Below, piece by piece: positions 24,403 to 33,083 of a DNA stretch of 64,000 nt. Numbering within the stretch: position 1 is the stretch's first letter; each line of letters begins with the position of its first letter. The notes below the pieces were generated by a model. That model ran no database searches. It was not told where the DNA came from and saw nothing but the letters and a program-made list of their open reading frames with translations. Source of the stretch: Chryseobacterium sp. OSA05B. GTDB taxonomy: Bacteria; Bacteroidota; Bacteroidia; Flavobacteriales; Weeksellaceae. The translations under genes and the position numbers were made by a program. The stretch spans positions 62,001 through 126,000 of the forward strand of contig NZ_JAHXYH010000003.1 of the NCBI RefSeq assembly GCF_019970065.1, given 5' to 3'.

Positions 24403-27219
24403 ATGGACAGATTTTCATTCCTAAACGCAGCTCATTCTCAGTTAATTGAGGATTTATACCAACAATACTTAAAATTCCCGGATTCTTTGGAGCCATCATG
24501 GAAAGCCTTTTTTCAAGGTTTCGATTTCGCTTTGGAGAACTATGGAGATGATGATAACATTCAATACATTCAGGCCCCGGCCAATGCAGCTCCGGCAGTG
24601 CAGCAGATCTCTCAGGCAGTAGCCGGTGGAGAAGTTCCGGAACACATCAAAAAAGAGTTCAAGGTAGTAAACCTTATTGAGGCTTACAGAACGAGAGGGC
24701 ACTTGTTTACAAAAACAAACCCGGTTAGAGAAAGAAGACACTATACGCCTACTTTAGACATTGAGAACTTCGGTCTTAGCAAGGAGGATTTAAATACAAA
24801 ATTCAACTGTGCTGTTGAAACAGGGATGAAAGAACCTGCAACACTACAGGATCTGATCAAGCATTTAGAAAGTATCTACTGCGGTTCTATCGGGGTAGAG
24901 TATACGTATATCAACAACGTTGAAGAAAAAGATTTCATTAAGAAATGGCTTCAGGTGAACGAAAATCACCCAAGTCTTTCTGCCAACGAAAAAACTGAGA
25001 TTTTACTGAAATTAAATCAGGCAGTAGCTTTCGAAAACTACCTTCACACCAAGTTCGTAGGACAGAAGAGATTCTCTCTGGAAGGAGGTGAAACCTTAAT
25101 TCCTGCTTTGGATCAGCTGATCTCAAGATCTTCTCAGCTGGGAGTAGACGAAGTGGTTCTTGGAATGGCGCACAGAGGTAGACTGAACGTGTTATCAAAC
25201 ATTTTCGGAAAATCTTACAAGCAGATCTTCTCAGAATTTGAAGGAAAAGAATTCGAAGAGGATGTATTCTCAGGTGACGTTAAATACCACTTAGGATCAT
25301 CTAAAATTGTGAAAACAGCTTCAGGAGAAGAAGTAGCGATCAACCTTACCCCGAACCCATCTCACCTTGAAACCGTAGCTGCTCTTGTAGAAGGGATCTG
25401 CCGTGCGAAGATAGATGACAAATACAAAGGAGACGGTTCTAAGATTCTTCCTATCGTAATCCACGGTGACGGTGCTATTGCCGGCCAGGGGATTGCATAT
25501 GAAGTAGCTCAGATGATGACGCTGGAAGGATACAGAACAGGAGGAACGGTTCATATCGTTGTTAACAACCAGGTTTCGTTTACCACCAACTATGCAGATG
25601 CAAGATCTTCAACATACTGTACAGATATTGCAAAAGTAACTGAATCTCCGGTAATGCACGTTAATGCTGATGATGCTGAAGCAGTGGTTCATGCGATGCA
25701 TTTTGCTGCAGACTTCAGAGCGAAATTCGGTAAAGACGTTTATATCGATTTATTAGGATACAGAAAATACGGTCACAACGAAGGTGATGAGCCTAGATTC
25801 ACGCAACCTAATCTGTATAAACTGATTTCAAAACACCCGAACCCAAGAGAAATTTATAAAGATAAATTGCTTAAGGACAGTATCACTTCCAACGATGTGA
25901 TCGCAAAAATGGAATCAGATTTCAAAGTGCTTTTAGATAAAGACTTTGATGCTTCCAAAGAAATCGAAAAAAATGTAATGGATTTGTTCATGGCAGATGA
26001 CTGGACTAATTTTCCTATCGGAAAAAGAGGGGCAGTTCAGATTCCTGTAGATACAAAATATGACTTAGAGAAGCTTAAAGAACTGGCGATTAAAATGTCA
26101 TCTCTTCCTGCGGACAAAAAGTTCATCAATAAAATTACAAGACTGTTTGATAACCGTGTTAAAGCTATTGAAGGAAATTCATTAGACTGGGCTCTTGGAG
26201 AATGGTTAGCCTATGCTACGCTTCTTGTGGAAGGTCACAATGTAAGAATCTCCGGAGAAGATGTGGAAAGAGGGACATTCTCTCACAGACATGCGGTAGT
26301 AAAAACGGAAGATACCGAAGAAGAATATATCCCGTTAAGACACATATCAGAAAGCAGATTTGATGTTTACAACTCTCACCTTTCAGAATATGGAGTTCTA
26401 GGTTTCGATTACGGATATGCAATGGTTTCTCCTAATACTTTAACGATCTGGGAAGCTCAGTTCGGAGACTTTGTAAACGGTGCTCAGATCATTGTTGACC
26501 AGTATCTGGCTGCTGCAGAAGAGAAGTGGAAGATCCAGGACGGATTGGTGATGCTGTTGCCTCACGGTTCAGAAGGTCAGGGAGCAGAACACTCTTCAGC
26601 AAGATTAGAAAGATTCTTAACGCTTTGTGCGAACGAAAATATGGTAGTAGCCAACGTTACTTCACCAGCCAACTATTTCCACTTATTAAGGAGACAGCTT
26701 AAATGGACATTCAGAAAGCCGCTGATCGTAATGAGCCCTAAATCACTATTGAGACACCCTAAAGTAGTTTCTCCACTGGAAGATTTTGCAAACGGTTCAT
26801 TCCAGCCTATATTGGACGATCCTACAGCAGATCCTAAAAAAGTAGAAAAATTAGTATTGTGTTCAGGAAAACTGTACTTCGAATTATTAGCGAAGAAAGA
26901 AGAACTTAACTGTGAAAACATTGCACTGGTAAGATTCGAGCAGTTATATCCGCTTCAGACAGATGCTATAGAAGCGATCTTCAGCAAGTATGACAGCAGA
27001 ACACAGCTGATCTGGGCTCAGGAAGAACCTGAAAACATGGGGGCATGGTCTTATATCCTGAGAAACTTCAGAGATACGGGAATCCAGGTAGTAGCTCCGG
27101 TACCAAGCGGTGCTCCGGCTCCGGGAAGTCACAAAATGTTTGAGAAAAGCCAGAATGCAGTGATCAACAGAGTTTTCGACAGAGATGATGCTCCTGTAAA
27201 AAGACCCGTTACCGTATAA
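24403..27219 (+). CDS. sucA: 2-oxoglutarate dehydrogenase E1 component
   Basis: 938 residues, normal for SucA/OdhA. It decarboxylates 2-oxoglutarate with thiamine diphosphate and succinylates the lipoyl group of E2 in the TCA cycle. Recognisable blocks are the short N-terminal SFLNAAHSQLIEDLYQQYLK that binds E2, GMAHRGRLNVLSNIFGK, the ThDP/Mg motif IHGDGAIAGQGIAYEVAQM, GYRKYGHNEGDEPRFTQP, and LLPHGSEGQGAEHSSARLER. It lies 41 bp before the E2 gene in the standard order. The E3 dihydrolipoamide dehydrogenase gene is not in this window. Confidence 0.97.
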   Translation: MDRFSFLNAAHSQLIEDLYQQYLKFPDSLEPSWKAFFQGFDFALENYGDDDNIQYIQAPANAAPAVQQISQAVAGGEVPEHIKKEFKVVNLIEAYRTRGHLFTKTNPVRERRHYTPTLDIENFGLSKEDLNTKFNCAVETGMKEPATLQDLIKHLESIYCGSIGVEYTYINNVEEKDFIKKWLQVNENHPSLSANEKTEILLKLNQAVAFENYLHTKFVGQKRFSLEGGETLIPALDQLISRSSQLGVDEVVLGMAHRGRLNVLSNIFGKSYKQIFSEFEGKEFEEDVFSGDVKYHLGSSKIVKTASGEEVAINLTPNPSHLETVAALVEGICRAKIDDKYKGDGSKILPIVIHGDGAIAGQGIAYEVAQMMTLEGYRTGGTVHIVVNNQVSFTTNYADARSSTYCTDIAKVTESPVMHVNADDAEAVVHAMHFAADFRAKFGKDVYIDLLGYRKYGHNEGDEPRFTQPNLYKLISKHPNPREIYKDKLLKDSITSNDVIAKMESDFKVLLDKDFDASKEIEKNVMDLFMADDWTNFPIGKRGAVQIPVDTKYDLEKLKELAIKMSSLPADKKFINKITRLFDNRVKAIEGNSLDWALGEWLAYATLLVEGHNVRISGEDVERGTFSHRHAVVKTEDTEEEYIPLRHISESRFDVYNSHLSEYGVLGFDYGYAMVSPNTLTIWEAQFGDFVNGAQIIVDQYLAAAEEKWKIQDGLVMLLPHGSEGQGAEHSSARLERFLTLCANENMVVANVTSPANYFHLLRRQLKWTFRKPLIVMSPKSLLRHPKVVSPLEDFANGSFQPILDDPTADPKKVEKLVLCSGKLYFELLAKKEELNCENIALVRFEQLYPLQTDAIEAIFSKYDSRTQLIWAQEEPENMGAWSYILRNFRDTGIQVVAPVPSGAPAPGSHKMFEKSQNAVINRVFDRDDAPVKRPVTV

Positions 27220-27260
27220 TTAAGAATAATATCCAATTAAAAAAATAAAAAATACTCAAT

Positions 27261-28517
27261 ATGTCAGTTTTAGAAATGAAAGTTCCTTCACCGGGAGAAT
27301 CCATTACAGAAGTTGAAATTGCAACTTGGCTTGTGAAAGATGGTGATTATGTAGAAAAAGATCAGCCCATCGCAGAAGTAGACTCAGATAAAGCAACTCT
27401 TGAATTACCTGCAGAACAAAGCGGTGTGATCACGTTAAAAGCAGAAGAGGGTGATGTAGTACAGGTTGGCCAGGTAGTTTGTTTAATTGATGTGGATGCT
27501 CCAAAACCTGCAGGCGGAAGCGCACCTGCTGCTGAAGCTCCAAAACAGGAAGAAGCTCCGAAAGCTGCTGAACCTGCTAAACAGGAAGTTCCAAAACCAG
27601 CTGCTCCGGTAGCTGCTCCACAAACGTATGCAACGGGAGCTCCATCTCCTGCAGCTAAAAAAATCCTTGACGAAAAAGGTATTGAGGCTGGACAGGTTTC
27701 AGGAAGCGGAAGAGACGGAAGAATCACTAAAACAGATGCAGAATTGGCTGCAGTTCCTGCTTTAGGTGGAACGCCTTCTACTGCAACCGGTGCACGTACA
27801 ACTACAACAACTAAACTTTCAGTTCTAAGAAGAAAAATCGCTTCAAGATTAGTTTCTGTAAAGAATGAAACAGCGATGTTGACTACTTTCAACGAAGTTG
27901 ATATGTCTGAAATTTTCAGATTAAGAAAATTATACAAAGAAGAATTTGCTCAGAAGCACGGAGTAGGATTAGGCTTTATGTCTTTCTTTACAAAAGCGGT
28001 GACAAGAGCATTACAAATGTACCCGGATGTGAATGCATCTATCGACGGTGACTTCAAAATCAACTACGATTTTTGCGATATTTCAATTGCAGTATCAGGT
28101 CCTAAAGGATTAATGGTTCCGGTATTGAGGAATGCTGAAAACATGTCTTTCAGTGGAGTTGAAGCGAACATCAAAGATCTTGCGACTAAAGTAAGAGACG
28201 GTAAAATTACAGTTGATGAAATGACTGGCGGTACATTCACGATTACAAACGGTGGTACTTTCGGATCTATGATGTCTACACCGATCATCAACCCTCCACA
28301 GTCTGCTATCCTTGGAATGCACAATATCATCCAGAGACCGGTAGCGGTAGACGGACAGGTAGTGATCAGACCAATGATGTACGTTGCGATGTCTTATGAC
28401 CACAGAATTATCGACGGAAAAGAATCTGTAGGATTCCTTGTAGCGGTAAAAGAAGGTATCGACAATCCTGTTGAAATTTTAATGGGAGGCGACGAAAGAA
28501 AAGGCCTTGGACTATAA
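27261..28517 (+). CDS. sucB: Dihydrolipoyllysine succinyltransferase (E2 of 2-oxoglutarate dehydrogenase)
   Basis: 418 residues. Domains in order: lipoyl domain (1-77) with the lipoylated lysine in [12 protein letters not shown]; an Ala/Pro-rich linker; a peripheral subunit-binding domain (about 128-165, [20 protein letters not shown]); and the catalytic core with [17 protein letters not shown], where His and Asp are catalytic. Core wording ([25 protein letters not shown]) matches succinyltransferases rather than acetyltransferases, in line with the adjacent sucA. A terminator follows. Confidence 0.96.
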   Translation: MSVLEMKVPSPGESITEVEIATWLVKDGDYVEKDQPIAEVDSDKATLELPAEQSGVITLKAEEGDVVQVGQVVCLIDVDAPKPAGGSAPAAEAPKQEEAPKAAEPAKQEVPKPAAPVAAPQTYATGAPSPAAKKILDEKGIEAGQVSGSGRDGRITKTDAELAAVPALGGTPSTATGARTTTTTKLSVLRRKIASRLVSVKNETAMLTTFNEVDMSEIFRLRKLYKEEFAQKHGVGLGFMSFFTKAVTRALQMYPDVNASIDGDFKINYDFCDISIAVSGPKGLMVPVLRNAENMSFSGVEANIKDLATKVRDGKITVDEMTGGTFTITNGGTFGSMMSTPIINPPQSAILGMHNIIQRPVAVDGQVVIRPMMYVAMSYDHRIIDGKESVGFLVAVKEGIDNPVEILMGGDERKGLGL

Positions 28518-28545
28518 AATTTAATAAAATTTCAAGATAACTTAC

Positions 28546-28574
28546 AATCTCGCCTTAAAAAAGGCGAGATTTTT
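28546..28574 (+). terminator. Rho-independent terminator of sucAB
   Basis: AATCTCGCCTT / AAGGCGAGATT (11 bp, 4-nt A loop) followed by T residues, 29 bp after the sucB stop. Confidence 0.92.
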
Positions 28575-28598
28575 GTATCCATTATAAAAACTAAGGTG

Positions 28599-28985
28599 AT
28601 GTTCTCAAAAATGACTTCCAATATCAAAGTTTCAGTAATACCTGAATATGATAGTAAAAACAGTTATCCTTCCGAAAACCGTTACGTCTTTAAGTACAAT
28701 ATTACAATAGAAAATGACGGAAGCTTTCCCATTAAAGTACTTAAAAGAAAATGGCTCATCTTTGATGTAGGTTTTGGATATACCGAGATTATTGGCGACG
28801 GTGTAATCGGATTGACACCGGAAATTCCCACAGGCGAAAATTTCGCTTATTTCTCCAATGTAATGCTTCGGTCCGGCGTAGGGAATATGAGCGGAAAATA
28901 CCTTGTTAAAAACATGGATACACAGGAAACTTTTGAGATAGAAATCCCAAAGTTTAACCTGTTGTCTGAGGTGTTAAGTAATTAG
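28599..28985 (+). CDS. apaG: ApaG domain protein
   Basis: 128 residues from the ATG at 28599; a GTG is in frame one codon before and another ATG lies at 28611. The ApaG/FBXO3-like immunoglobulin-type fold is recognisable: YVFKYNITIENDGSFPIKVL, KRKWLIFD, GEGVIG-type turn (here GDGVIGLTPEIPTGENFAY) and GNMSGKYLV. ApaG is linked to Co/Mg resistance in enterobacteria, but its biochemical role is unclear. It ends 2 bp from the convergent T9SS protein gene, with no terminator between. Confidence 0.9.
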   Translation: MFSKMTSNIKVSVIPEYDSKNSYPSENRYVFKYNITIENDGSFPIKVLKRKWLIFDVGFGYTEIIGDGVIGLTPEIPTGENFAYFSNVMLRSGVGNMSGKYLVKNMDTQETFEIEIPKFNLLSEVLSN

Positions 28986-28987
28986 GA

Positions 28988-29707
28988 TTATTCTCTGATA
29001 AACTGATGTCTGCTTATCCCTTTCTGAGATTTGATTTCTAAGAAATAGCTTCCTTTTGGCAAGCCGGAAACATCTATTCTGGAATCTGCAGAATTCTGCT
29101 GAACGAGTTTTCCTTCAGCGTTGTAAATTTTTGTCCATTCAATACGCTCAACGCCTTTAATTTCAAGGAAACTGCCCTTAACGGGATTAGGGTAAATCTT
29201 TATTGCAGTTTGGGATATCTCCGATTCTTTGATTGCTAAGAAACCATTTTCATAAAATGCCTGGTCTCCCAGATTATTGGTGAGAACCAGATTTTTTGTG
29301 TTTCCTGAATAAGTGATTTGATAATCGTGGGAGTCAGAACCAATATTAAAATAATTGACATATTGATTGGTGAAATCTATGTTTTCAGGGTTCGTACAGG
29401 TTTGGTTGTTACCTACACCATAAGTCCAGAAAACAAAATGATTGGGTTGTATACCTTGCAAAAATATATTACCCCAGATCGATTTTCCGCATACAGGACT
29501 ATTCATATTGGTATAGGTACCTGATGATCCCGGTGTAGGAGTGAAAGTCATCGTAGGCGTGCCTATTTCGCTATTTTGTGGAAGCAGATAGGTAGTGTTG
29601 TTCTTGATCACTTTCTTTAAATTCCATGTTGTACTCAGAAGTTCGGTACTTTGGGCCTGGATTAAAGTGCTGATGATGATTGTAGCAGGAAGTAAAATTT
29701 TTTTCAT
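28988..29707 (-). CDS. T9SS-secreted protein with C-terminal sorting domain
   Basis: 239 residues. Signal peptide (ILLPATIIISTLIQAQ), then a lipocalin-like region of about 120 residues (STTWNLKKVIKNNTTYLLP), and from residue ~165 a type A type IX secretion sorting domain: IKIYPNPVKGSFLEI, KIYNAEGKLVQQ, DVSGLPKGSYFLEIK. The tail is cleaved on export through the gliding/Por system, so the protein is secreted or attached to the surface. The cargo function is unknown. It lies 4 bp downstream of the exonuclease gene. Confidence 0.88.
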   Translation of the reverse strand: MKKILLPATIIISTLIQAQSTELLSTTWNLKKVIKNNTTYLLPQNSEIGTPTMTFTPTPGSSGTYTNMNSPVCGKSIWGNIFLQGIQPNHFVFWTYGVGNNQTCTNPENIDFTNQYVNYFNIGSDSHDYQITYSGNTKNLVLTNNLGDQAFYENGFLAIKESEISQTAIKIYPNPVKGSFLEIKGVERIEWTKIYNAEGKLVQQNSADSRIDVSGLPKGSYFLEIKSQKGISRHQFIRE

Positions 29708-29711
29708 GGGG

Positions 29712-30269
29712 TTATAGTTTTTTGATGTATTTATTTAAAAAAGATTCATGGATTTCGTCGTTTTCAGTAATAATTAATTTTTCAAAAGCGAGCAGTGCAA
29801 TCTTTGCACAGGCCTCTGCATCATCTCCCGCCCGGTGATGGTTCAGGCTGATCTGGTGATGTTCTGCCAGATGTTTCAGGCCATATCTTGGAAGATAATT
29901 CCAGGATTTTTTAGCCAGCTGAATGCTGCAAAGATAATTCAGCTTTGGAGTAAACATTCCGTAATGCTGGAAACAGCCTCTTAATACCCCCGCATCAAAG
30001 CTTGCATTGTGGGCAATCATCAGGGATCCGTACATCATTTCTTCAGCTTCGTACCAGATCTCATCGAAGGTAGGGGCATCCTTTACATCTTCAGGAGTAA
30101 TTCCGTGGACATCAATATTAAATCTGCTGAAATAGGGGAAACTTGGCGGTTTAATTAGCCAGGTCTTTGTTTCCACGATTTGGGAATTCTGAACAACACA
30201 AATACCCATTTCACAAGCTGAATTTTTCTCGTGAGTTGCCGTTTCAAAATCTATTGCGCAGAAATCCAT
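29712..30269 (-). CDS. DnaQ-like 3'-5' exonuclease
   Basis: 185 residues, the size of a lone DEDDh exonuclease domain. ExoI motif CAIDFETA (Asp, Glu), ExoII LMIAHNASFDAGVL, and ExoIII HHRAGDDAEACA with His and Asp are all present, so the two-metal site is intact. It is probably a proofreading or RNA/DNA-trimming exonuclease of the cytoplasm, not the polymerase III epsilon subunit proper, which has a longer C-terminal tail. It is transcribed together with the T9SS gene downstream (4 bp). Confidence 0.9.
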   Translation of the reverse strand: MDFCAIDFETATHEKNSACEMGICVVQNSQIVETKTWLIKPPSFPYFSRFNIDVHGITPEDVKDAPTFDEIWYEAEEMMYGSLMIAHNASFDAGVLRGCFQHYGMFTPKLNYLCSIQLAKKSWNYLPRYGLKHLAEHHQISLNHHRAGDDAEACAKIALLAFEKLIITENDEIHESFLNKYIKKL

Positions 30270-30314
30270 CTTTTTGAGTTATAAATTATAAGTGATGAGT
30301 GAATTGGTGTTTTT

Positions 30315-30391
30315 TTGCTAGTTGCTAGTTGCTAGTTGCTAGTTGCTAGTTGCTAGTTGCTAGTTGCTAGTTGCTAGTTGCTAGTTGCTAG
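30315..30391. repeat. Tandem heptamer array (TTGCTAG)11
   Basis: Eleven exact head-to-tail copies of TTGCTAG, followed by degenerate TTGGTTAG and TTGCTGG up to 30406. It lies between the exonuclease and glycosyltransferase genes. A further phased tract, CAACTTC AAGGTTT AAAGTTT TTTGAAG, is at 30421-30448. Confidence 0.97.
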
Positions 30392-30524
30392 TTGGTTAGT
30401 TGCTGGTTTTATTTAATGTTCAACTTCAAGGTTTAAAGTTTTTTGAAGTTAAGAATTTTTCACGTAAAATACTATAGTCCTTTAACCGTCAGATACTTGT
30501 ACTTTATTTCCCTAATCCCTAAAC

Positions 30525-31505
30525 CTACTTCCTTCCACCTAAAAAATACCTGAAGATCAGCCATTTTGATTGATAGAACTTGATTTTCTGATGATTCTGA
30601 CGGAGTTTCCATGTTCCCGGAAGTTGGGCGTAAAATCCAAAATGGGCTCTTACAACGGCCCACAGATGTGGAAATCCGTTTTTAAATCCGAAATAAATTC
30701 CGGCAATTCCGTCTAAACAGAGTCTGAAAAAAATTAATCCTATCAGTTTGGGAAACGGAAGGTTTTTCAGCATCATGGAAAGGTTGTTGCGGATATTTAA
30801 GTATGTTTTCTGTGCACTTTGCTTATTCAGGGTTCCGCCACCTACATGATAGACTTTGGATTTTCCTGTGTAGAAAATTTTTCTTCCTGAATTAATCAGT
30901 CGCCAGCAGAGATCGATTTCTTCCTGATGAGCGAAAAATCTTTCATCAAAACCTTTCTGTTCCCAGAAGTCTTTTGAACGGATAAAGAAACTACATCCTG
31001 AAGCCCAGAAAATCTCTGTTTCATCATCATATTGTTCTTTGTCTTCTTCTACATCATCAAATACACGGCCACGGCAATAAGGATAACCCAGATTGTCAAT
31101 AAGGCCACCAGCAGCACCGGCAAATTCAAAAAATGTTTTATGGTTAAAAGACAATATTTTCGGTTGTATCGCTGCTATGGAAGCATCTTTCTCAAATAAT
31201 TCCAGAACAGGACCTGTCCAGTTTTCAGTAACTTCTACATCAGAGTTGAGAAGACAGTAATATTCATTTTTTATTTCCTTTAAGCCTTCATTGTAGCCAC
31301 CGGCAAAACCATAGTTTTGAGTGTTTTTAATGATTTTTACGGCAGGAAAATGAGTCTGTATAAATGTGATTGAATCATCGGTAGAAAGATTGTCGATGAC
31401 ATAAATATCTGCATCTTGAGAAAAACTGACCACGCTTGGAAGGAATTTCTCAAGCCAGTTTTTACCATTCCAGTTTAAGATAGCAACGGCTAATTTTTTC
31501 GGCAT
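30525..31505 (-). CDS. Family 2 glycosyltransferase
   Basis: 326 residues. GT-A fold GT2 signatures: VAILNWNGKNWLEKFL at the N-terminus, IYVIDNLSTDDS, NYGFAGGYNEGL, and CLLNSDVEVTENW holding the D-x-D-like metal site (SDVE). Later come FWASGCSFFIRS and DERFFAHQEEIDLCWRL, the conserved ED-x-D-type block. The C-terminal 60 residues contain a hydrophobic stretch and many basic residues, compatible with membrane association. It probably adds a sugar, such as rhamnose, to a surface polysaccharide. Its ATG overlaps the stop of the LpxL-like gene by one base (TGATG), so they are translationally coupled. Confidence 0.9.
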   Translation of the reverse strand: MPKKLAVAILNWNGKNWLEKFLPSVVSFSQDADIYVIDNLSTDDSITFIQTHFPAVKIIKNTQNYGFAGGYNEGLKEIKNEYYCLLNSDVEVTENWTGPVLELFEKDASIAAIQPKILSFNHKTFFEFAGAAGGLIDNLGYPYCRGRVFDDVEEDKEQYDDETEIFWASGCSFFIRSKDFWEQKGFDERFFAHQEEIDLCWRLINSGRKIFYTGKSKVYHVGGGTLNKQSAQKTYLNIRNNLSMMLKNLPFPKLIGLIFFRLCLDGIAGIYFGFKNGFPHLWAVVRAHFGFYAQLPGTWKLRQNHQKIKFYQSKWLIFRYFLGGRK

Positions 31506-32395
31506 CAGGATTTATTTTTATCGCTATCAAATGTTTTAATAGCACTTTGGTATTTCCATTTTCTGTGGGACCAAAGATAATTGTCAGGATTTTTGTGAAG
31601 TGTATTTTCGAGAAGTTTATGGAACTTTTTTACTACCTCATGTTCTGTAAACTTTTCACCGTCCGGGTAGATTCTGTGGTAATTGACCTGATAATAACCC
31701 CGTTTTACTTTCTTCATTTCGCAATAAATAAAAGCGAGGTCCATTCTGGTAGCCAGTTTATCATACCCTATAAAGGCAGGTGTTCTCTGGTGAAGGAAAT
31801 CTAATCCGTAATTGACATGAGCAACATGCGGAGTCTGATCTGCCACAAACATATAGGCTGATTCACCGTCACTTTTAGACCTGAAGATATTCATGATCAC
31901 TTCATTAGCCTCCAGCGCTTCATTTCCAAATTTGTTTCTTACTTTTTTCATCTGGTTTTCCCAGAAATCGCTGTTGACCTTTCTGTATACCGGATGGCAA
32001 TGTTTTTGGGGAATAACTCTCGCGAAAGCATTCATCCATTCCCAGTTAAACACATGGCCTGCCAACATAATCACATTTTTGCCTTCAGCTTTGGCTTCAT
32101 GAAACACATCCTGATTGATGTGCTGCATTCTTACCCTGGCTTCCGTTTCAGAAATGCTGAAAGATTTAATGGTCTCTACAAGATAATCAGAGAAGTTAAG
32201 ATAGAATTTCTTTCGGATGATTCTGATCTCCTCTTCCGACTTTTCAGGGAAAGATTTTTGCAGATTTTGAGTAATAACATTCTTTCGGTAGCCTACCAGG
32301 TAGTAGTTCAGGAAGAACATAACGTCCGAAAAAATATACAATACTTTAAGCGGAAGTTTTGAAATGAAATATAATATTTTGATTAAGAAATTCAT
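31505..32395 (-). CDS. LpxL/HtrB-like lipid A acyltransferase
   Basis: 296 residues. N-terminal membrane anchor (IKILYFISKLPLKVLYIFSD). The acyltransferase site is NVIMLAGHVFNWEWMNA with the H-x(4)-D/E motif (His, then Glu). Further on, MFVADQTPHVAHVNYGLDFL and NYLWSHRKWKY are typical of the Lip_A_acyltrans family. It would add a secondary acyl chain to lipid A or an aminolipid at the inner face of the membrane. It is coupled to the glycosyltransferase downstream, suggesting envelope glycolipid assembly. It is divergent from the thioredoxin-like gene. Confidence 0.88.
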   Translation of the reverse strand: MNFLIKILYFISKLPLKVLYIFSDVMFFLNYYLVGYRKNVITQNLQKSFPEKSEEEIRIIRKKFYLNFSDYLVETIKSFSISETEARVRMQHINQDVFHEAKAEGKNVIMLAGHVFNWEWMNAFARVIPQKHCHPVYRKVNSDFWENQMKKVRNKFGNEALEANEVIMNIFRSKSDGESAYMFVADQTPHVAHVNYGLDFLHQRTPAFIGYDKLATRMDLAFIYCEMKKVKRGYYQVNYHRIYPDGEKFTEHEVVKKFHKLLENTLHKNPDNYLWSHRKWKYQSAIKTFDSDKNKS

Positions 32396-32403
32396 AAAAC
32401 ATG

Positions 32404-32440
32404 CAAATCTAGTGATAATAAAATTATAGTTCTATTTTTG
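32404..32440. promoter_or_regulatory. Back-to-back minus-7 elements in divergent gap
   Basis: CAAATCTA at 32404-32411 reads TAGATTTG on the minus strand (toward the acyltransferase), and TATTTTTG at 32433-32440 faces the thioredoxin-like gene. Both fit TAnnTTTG; neither has a clear TTG at minus-33. Confidence 0.45.
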
Positions 32441-32476
32441 CTTGCAATAAGTATAAATTTTTTTTATTTTTATGTT

Positions 32477-33049
32477 ATGAAAAAATTGTCAATCATAGCC
32501 TTTCTGGGACTGAGTATATTTGCTTTATCACAGGAAACCAAAAATGTACCGGAAGGAAGAAAGCAGGATAATGCCCTTTTGGTGAAAACTGATCATGCAG
32601 AGCTGGATGCAAAGAAGAAAGCTGGTGAAGAGAAGGCTAAACTTCCTAAACCTTACGATCCGAAAGCCAATGCAGAGGCTGATATCAATACATTAATTGC
32701 CAAGGCTAAAAAAGAAGGAAAAAATATAATCATCCAGGCTGGAGGAAACTGGTGTATCTGGTGTCTCCGTTTTAATAATTTTGTTCAAAGTACACCTGAA
32801 TTAAAAGAAACAGTAGATAAAAACTACGAATATTATCATTTGAATTTTTCTCCGGAGAACAAGAACGAAAAAGTTTTTTCTAAATATGTAGATGTCAAAG
32901 AAAAACTGGGTTATCCTTTTTTCATTGTTCTGGATAAAAACGGAAAATTGATTCATGTCCTGAAAGACAGCTCCGTTTTAGAAGAAGGTAAAGGCTACAG
33001 TAAAGAAAAAGTAAAAGAATTCTTTACCCAATGGGCGCCTAAGTCATAA
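32477..33049 (+). CDS. Exported thioredoxin-like protein
   Basis: 190 residues from the ATG at 32477 (a TTG at 32438 is in frame but overlaps the likely minus-7 element). Signal peptide KKLSIIAFLGLSIFALSQ. After a charged linker, the thioredoxin fold follows: NIIIQAGGNWCIWCLRFNNF with a C-x-x-C site (Cys-Ile-Trp-Cys), and the cis-proline region LGYPFFIVLDKNGKLI. The extra Trp residues around the active site match the Thioredoxin_7/DUF255-like group. It probably acts in periplasmic disulfide reduction or isomerisation. A terminator follows. Confidence 0.88.
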   Translation: MKKLSIIAFLGLSIFALSQETKNVPEGRKQDNALLVKTDHAELDAKKKAGEEKAKLPKPYDPKANAEADINTLIAKAKKEGKNIIIQAGGNWCIWCLRFNNFVQSTPELKETVDKNYEYYHLNFSPENKNEKVFSKYVDVKEKLGYPFFIVLDKNGKLIHVLKDSSVLEEGKGYSKEKVKEFFTQWAPKS

Positions 33050-33056
33050 AAAATAC

Positions 33057-33080
33057 AACCGGGAAATTTCCCGGTTTTTT
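33057..33080. terminator. Bidirectional terminator between convergent genes
   Basis: AACCGGGAAA / TTTCCCGGTT palindrome followed by T8 on the plus strand, and a T-rich run on the minus strand. It serves the thioredoxin-like gene and probably the aldehyde dehydrogenase. Confidence 0.88.
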
Positions 33081-33083
33081 TAT

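Noticed and set aside
27362..27937. 191-residue open frame antisense to sucB
   Set aside because: It lies wholly inside a certain sucB gene, shows Ala/Ser/Val bias typical of a mirrored frame, and has no domain.
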